A stretch of DNA of 64,000 nucleotides from Candidatus Omnitrophota bacterium. GTDB lineage: Bacteria > Omnitrophota > Gorgyraeia > Gygaellales > JAQTUX01. Both the position numbers and the translations under genes were made by a program. Below the pieces are notes generated by a model, which was not told the DNA's origin, did no database searches, and saw only the letters and a list, made by a program, of their open reading frames with translations. This document shows positions 61,693-64,000 of this stretch, piece after piece; position 1 is the stretch's first letter, and each line of letters opens with the position of its first letter. The DNA lies in NCBI GenBank assembly GCA_028707125.1, contig JAQTUX010000001.1:368807-432806 (forward strand), written 5' to 3'.

Positions 61693-62934
61693 ATGTCTGC
61701 CGTAGGTCTTGATACGCTGTGGGTTTTAATTACCGCGTTCCTCGTGTTCTTTATGCAGGCGGGATTCGGCATGGTTGAGGCGGGGTTTATCCGAGCCAAG
61801 AACACCTGTAATATCCTCACCAAGAATTTCCTGGATTTCTGTATGGCATCGCTGGGCTTCTTTATTTTCGGGTACGCGATCATGTTCGGCGCCGGAAACG
61901 GCTTTATGGGTTTAAGCGGCTGGTTTCTTTCCGGAGCGCAGTCGGGCGCCCCCATACCTCTTTACGCGTTCTGGCTGTTTCAGGCCGCGTTCTGCGGGGC
62001 GGCGGCAACCATAGTCGCCGGAGGCATGGCGGAGAGGATGAAGTTTCCCGCCTATCTCATATACTCCTTTCTTATCTCCGCGTTTATTTATCCCATAGTC
62101 GGCCATTGGATCTGGGGAGGCGGCTGGCTTTCAAAATTAGGTTTCAGCGATTTCGCCGGCTCAACCGTAGTGCACGCGGTAGGCGGGTTTGCCGCGCTCA
62201 TAGGAACGCTTATGCTGGGCCCGAGAATAGGAAAATATAACCCGGACGGCACGGCAAACGCGATTGCCGGCCATTCCATACCGCTTGCGTCGCTGGGCGT
62301 TTTTATCCTCTGGTTTGGCTGGTTCGGATTTAATCCCGGCTCAACCTTAAGCGTGGGGGACGGCAGCCTGATAGCCAGAGTGGCGATTAATACTAATTTA
62401 GCCGCTGCGACAGGAGGCATCTGCGCTATGTTCACGGTCTGGCGGATGTTCGGGAAGCCCGACCTTTCCATGGCCATGAACGGAGCCCTGGCAGGCCTTG
62501 TGGCCATCACCGCGCCTTGCGCGTTCGTTGAGCCCTGGGCCGCCATCGCGATAGGGGCTGTGGCGGGAGTTATTGTAGTTCTGGGTGTAGTGCTGCTGGA
62601 TAAGGCCAGGATAGACGACCCTGTAGGCGCGGTCCCGGTCCATGCCCTTAACGGCATCTGGGGAACGTTGTCCATCGGCATCTTCGGACAGAAGGCGCTG
62701 GGCCTTGCCAACAACGGCCTGCTTTACGGCGGCGGCTTGAGGCAGTTAGGTATTCAGGCCTTAGGCGCGGCTTCAGCCGTTGCGTTTGTGCTTTTGACCA
62801 TGGGGTGCGTATTTAAACTTATAGATATGTTTGTGGGCCTGCGGGTTACACGCGAAGAGGAACTGAAGGGGCTGGACATAGGAGAGCACGGTATGGAGTC
62901 ATATTCCGGATTCCAGATATTTACCACGCAATAA
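61693..62934 (+). CDS. amt: Ammonium transporter Amt
   Basis: 413 residues, GGGAGGTAGG ribosome site. Eleven predicted helices. Diagnostic segments: GFGMVEAGFIRAKNTCNIL, FQAAFCGAAATIVAGGMAERMK, FAGSTVVHAVGGFAAL (first pore His), and VPVHALNGIWGTLSIG (second pore His). No cleavable signal peptide is evident. The C-terminal tail, with EELKGLDIGEHGMESY, carries the conserved region that contacts PII. It moves ammonium across the inner membrane and is regulated by the PII protein encoded 14 nt downstream. Confidence 0.95.
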   Translation: MSAVGLDTLWVLITAFLVFFMQAGFGMVEAGFIRAKNTCNILTKNFLDFCMASLGFFIFGYAIMFGAGNGFMGLSGWFLSGAQSGAPIPLYAFWLFQAAFCGAAATIVAGGMAERMKFPAYLIYSFLISAFIYPIVGHWIWGGGWLSKLGFSDFAGSTVVHAVGGFAALIGTLMLGPRIGKYNPDGTANAIAGHSIPLASLGVFILWFGWFGFNPGSTLSVGDGSLIARVAINTNLAAATGGICAMFTVWRMFGKPDLSMAMNGALAGLVAITAPCAFVEPWAAIAIGAVAGVIVVLGVVLLDKARIDDPVGAVPVHALNGIWGTLSIGIFGQKALGLANNGLLYGGGLRQLGIQALGAASAVAFVLLTMGCVFKLIDMFVGLRVTREEELKGLDIGEHGMESYSGFQIFTTQ

Positions 62935-62948
62935 TGGGGAGGTAAAAG

Positions 62949-63290
62949 ATGAAACTTGTGATCGCGATGATACAGCCGCATAAATTACCCGACGTAAAGA
63001 AGGCCTTATTTGATGCCGATGTCCATAAGATGACCGTTACCAACGCCCTGGGCTGCGGCCAGCAGAAGGGCTATACCGAGACATACAGAGGCGTTATACA
63101 CGAGGTAAACCTGCTTAAGAAGGTGCGGCTTGAGATAGCCGTAAATGAAGATTTTGTTGAGCCGACCGTTGACGCTATTATTAAAGGCGCGAGAAACGGC
63201 AAGATCGGCGATGGAAAGATATTTATACTGGACCTGCGGGAGTGCGTAAGGATAAGGACCGGGGAGCGCGGCCCAAAGGCCGTAGGTTAA
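62949..63290 (+). CDS. glnK: Nitrogen regulatory protein PII (GlnK/GlnB type) with His51
   Basis: 113 residues, GGGGAGG ribosome site. It aligns without gaps to E. coli GlnB over the T-loop: Gly41-x-Thr43-Glu44-x-Tyr46-Arg47-Gly48, but residue 51 is His, where enterobacterial PII has the uridylylated Tyr51. Gln39, Lys40, Lys58 and the RIRTGERG end (ATP/ADP and 2-oxoglutarate binding) are kept. It should still sense ATP/ADP and 2-oxoglutarate and gate Amt, but control by GlnD uridylylation is unlikely. The symbol glnK follows from the amt neighbour. Confidence 0.92.
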   Translation: MKLVIAMIQPHKLPDVKKALFDADVHKMTVTNALGCGQQKGYTETYRGVIHEVNLLKKVRLEIAVNEDFVEPTVDAIIKGARNGKIGDGKIFILDLRECVRIRTGERGPKAVG

Positions 63291-63307
63291 TTTATCTGAA
63301 AATATGG

Positions 63308-63336
63308 TTACCAAAACATAAGCATTCTTACTTATA
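63308..63336 (+). promoter_or_regulatory. Promoter-like box shared with the barrel-amt-PII operon
   Basis: TTACCA at 63308-63313, 13 bases, CTTACTTATA at 63327-63336, matching blocks and spacing at 60741-60769. Flanks also agree in part (TG two or three bases before, AT-rich after). The rest of the two spacers differs, so the match is not a simple duplication. Confidence 0.6.
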
Positions 63337-63357
63337 TATATGAAGGCTAAAATTTAG

Positions 63358-63411
63358 GCACATTGTAGTGTAGAATTAAGCAGTATAGCGGTAATGAACA
63401 TAGGCGTTCAT
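63358..63411 (+). ncRNA. ANTAR-type two-hairpin antitermination element, glnA leader
   Basis: Hairpin 1: GCAC, loop ATTGTA, GTGT (63358-63371, one G-T). Hairpin 2: ATGAAC, loop ATAGGC, GTTCAT (63394-63411, perfect). Both loops are six bases with A at 1 and G at 4. Linker 22 bases. The 3' arm of hairpin 2 is also the 5' arm of the terminator, so only one can form. Confidence 0.65.
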
Positions 63412-63447
63412 AGCCGGCTGGACACAGCCGGGGATGAACGCTTTTTT
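63404..63447 (+). terminator. Leader terminator before glnA
   Basis: GCGTTCAT (63404-63411) pairs with ATGAACGC (63434-63441); within it CCGGCTG pairs with CAGCCGG around a GACA loop. All 15 pairs are Watson-Crick, with six T directly after. It lies 21 bases before the glnA ATG. Confidence 0.88.
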
Positions 63448-63468
63448 GTTTGAGAAAGGAGAAATAAA

Positions 63469-64000
63469 ATGCCCAAGAAGAAGAATATCAGGGAAGTAGC
63501 TGAAGTGAAGACGCGCAACCCGCTTGTCAACGGCTCTTTTGATGAGAAGGCGGCCAGAGAGGTGTTGAAGCTGGTAAAGGACAAAAACATTCAGATAATT
63601 GACCTTAAGTTTAACGACCTGCCGGGCTTATGGCAGCATTTTTCCATACCTGCTTCAGAATTATTGGAAATGAGCGATATTACCCGTTCGATCTGGGTGG
63701 ACGGGATAGGTTTTGACGGTTCTTCCATCCGCGGCTTCCAGAAGATCCAGGAGTCGGATATGATACTTATACCTGACCCGGCTACGGCTATAGTGGACCC
63801 GGTTTGCGAAGTGCCGACCTTAAGCGTCATCTGCGATATCTATGACCCTTTGACCCGCAAGCCATATACGCGCGACCCGCGCTATATAGCCAAAAAGGCC
63901 GAGAAGTATATAAGGGATACGGGGATCGCCGACGCGGTTTATTTCGGCCCCGAAGCGGAGTTTTTTATCTTTAACGATGTGCGTTTTGACCAGACAGAGA
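63469..64000 (+). CDS. glnA: Glutamine synthetase type I, N-terminal part (3' partial)
   Basis: The frame is open from ATG 63469 (AAGGAGA ribosome site) to the window end, 177 codons. It shows the beta-grasp N-domain [18 protein letters not shown], then [20 protein letters not shown] with the conserved FDGSS loop, [20 protein letters not shown], and the start of the catalytic domain [11 protein letters not shown] with the metal-binding Glu residues. It makes glutamine from ammonium and glutamate, matching the amt-PII genes upstream. Its leader carries a terminator and ANTAR-like hairpins. The rest of the gene lies outside the window. Confidence 0.95.
   Translation, partial: MPKKKNIREVAEVKTRNPLVNGSFDEKAAREVLKLVKDKNIQIIDLKFNDLPGLWQHFSIPASELLEMSDITRSIWVDGIGFDGSSIRGFQKIQESDMILIPDPATAIVDPVCEVPTLSVICDIYDPLTRKPYTRDPRYIAKKAEKYIRDTGIADAVYFGPEAEFFIFNDVRFDQTE

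Noticed and set aside
63353-63371. Possible sigma-54 promoter (TTTAGGCACATTGTAGTG) before glnA
   Set aside because: The GG and GC elements are not at the required 10-base spacing, and the bases are better explained as the first hexaloop hairpin of the leader.
550-63830. Many antisense and alternative-frame ORFs of 60-215 codons throughout the window
   Set aside because: They lie fully inside well-supported + strand genes, lack recognisable domains and ribosome sites, and are expected shadows in GC-moderate coding DNA.

Overview
The window is a gene-dense bacterial segment in which every supported gene lies on the + strand; no stretch over 300 bases lacks a gene. No rRNA, tRNA, IS element or CRISPR array was seen. 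The gene content (many radical SAM proteins, family 39/2/4/9 glycosyltransferases, SGNH hydrolases, a GspK-like pseudopilin with lamin-tail domain, and a family 9 glycosyltransferase with a Cys-rich N-terminus) resembles candidate phylum Omnitrophota (OP3). This is an inference from gene style, not a marker-gene assignment; other Gram-negative uncultured lineages of the PVC/Elusimicrobia type remain possible. A predicted outer-membrane barrel and type II secretion parts support a diderm cell.

Region 1 (2-22010) is a translationally coupled chain of radical SAM genes. It opens with the 3' part of a giant fusion (coiled coil, membrane segments, GT2, GT4, two radical SAM domains) and continues with four B12-type radical SAM proteins and seven genes of a short radical SAM family, some fused as doublets, plus one SGNH hydrolase: 16 radical SAM domains in 12 genes. 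Region 2 (22018-49012) is a surface-glycan style block: GT39-like membrane glycosyltransferases, SGNH hydrolases, GT2/GT4/GT9 enzymes, a GT2-methyltransferase fusion, a radical SAM-YdjC deacetylase fusion, and a DUF2142-like membrane protein. Most junctions in both regions overlap by a few bases or are separated by fewer than 30, so very long transcripts are likely.

Region 3 (49046-53993) holds an alkaline-phosphatase-superfamily membrane enzyme and a CysD / TauE-SafE / CysN set that would make adenylyl sulfate. Region 4 (53990-60059) starts at its own promoter and encodes a type II secretion F protein, an SGNH hydrolase with TPRs inserted in its catalytic domain, a pseudopilin, and a large GspK-like protein.

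Region 5 (60078-60739) is a small sigma-factor gene behind a near-perfect sigma-70 promoter and two strong hairpins. Region 6 (60741-64000) is a nitrogen assimilation module: a TorF/Gcw_chp-like barrel, Amt, a PII protein with His at the uridylylation position, and the start of glnA. The barrel-amt-PII operon and glnA share one promoter-like box with identical spacing. Each is followed by a leader with two hexaloop hairpins (A at loop position 1, G at 4) whose second hairpin competes with an intrinsic terminator. This is the architecture known for ANTAR-protein antitermination.

The two most notable systems are the radical SAM/glycan island and the paired ANTAR-type leaders of the nitrogen genes.
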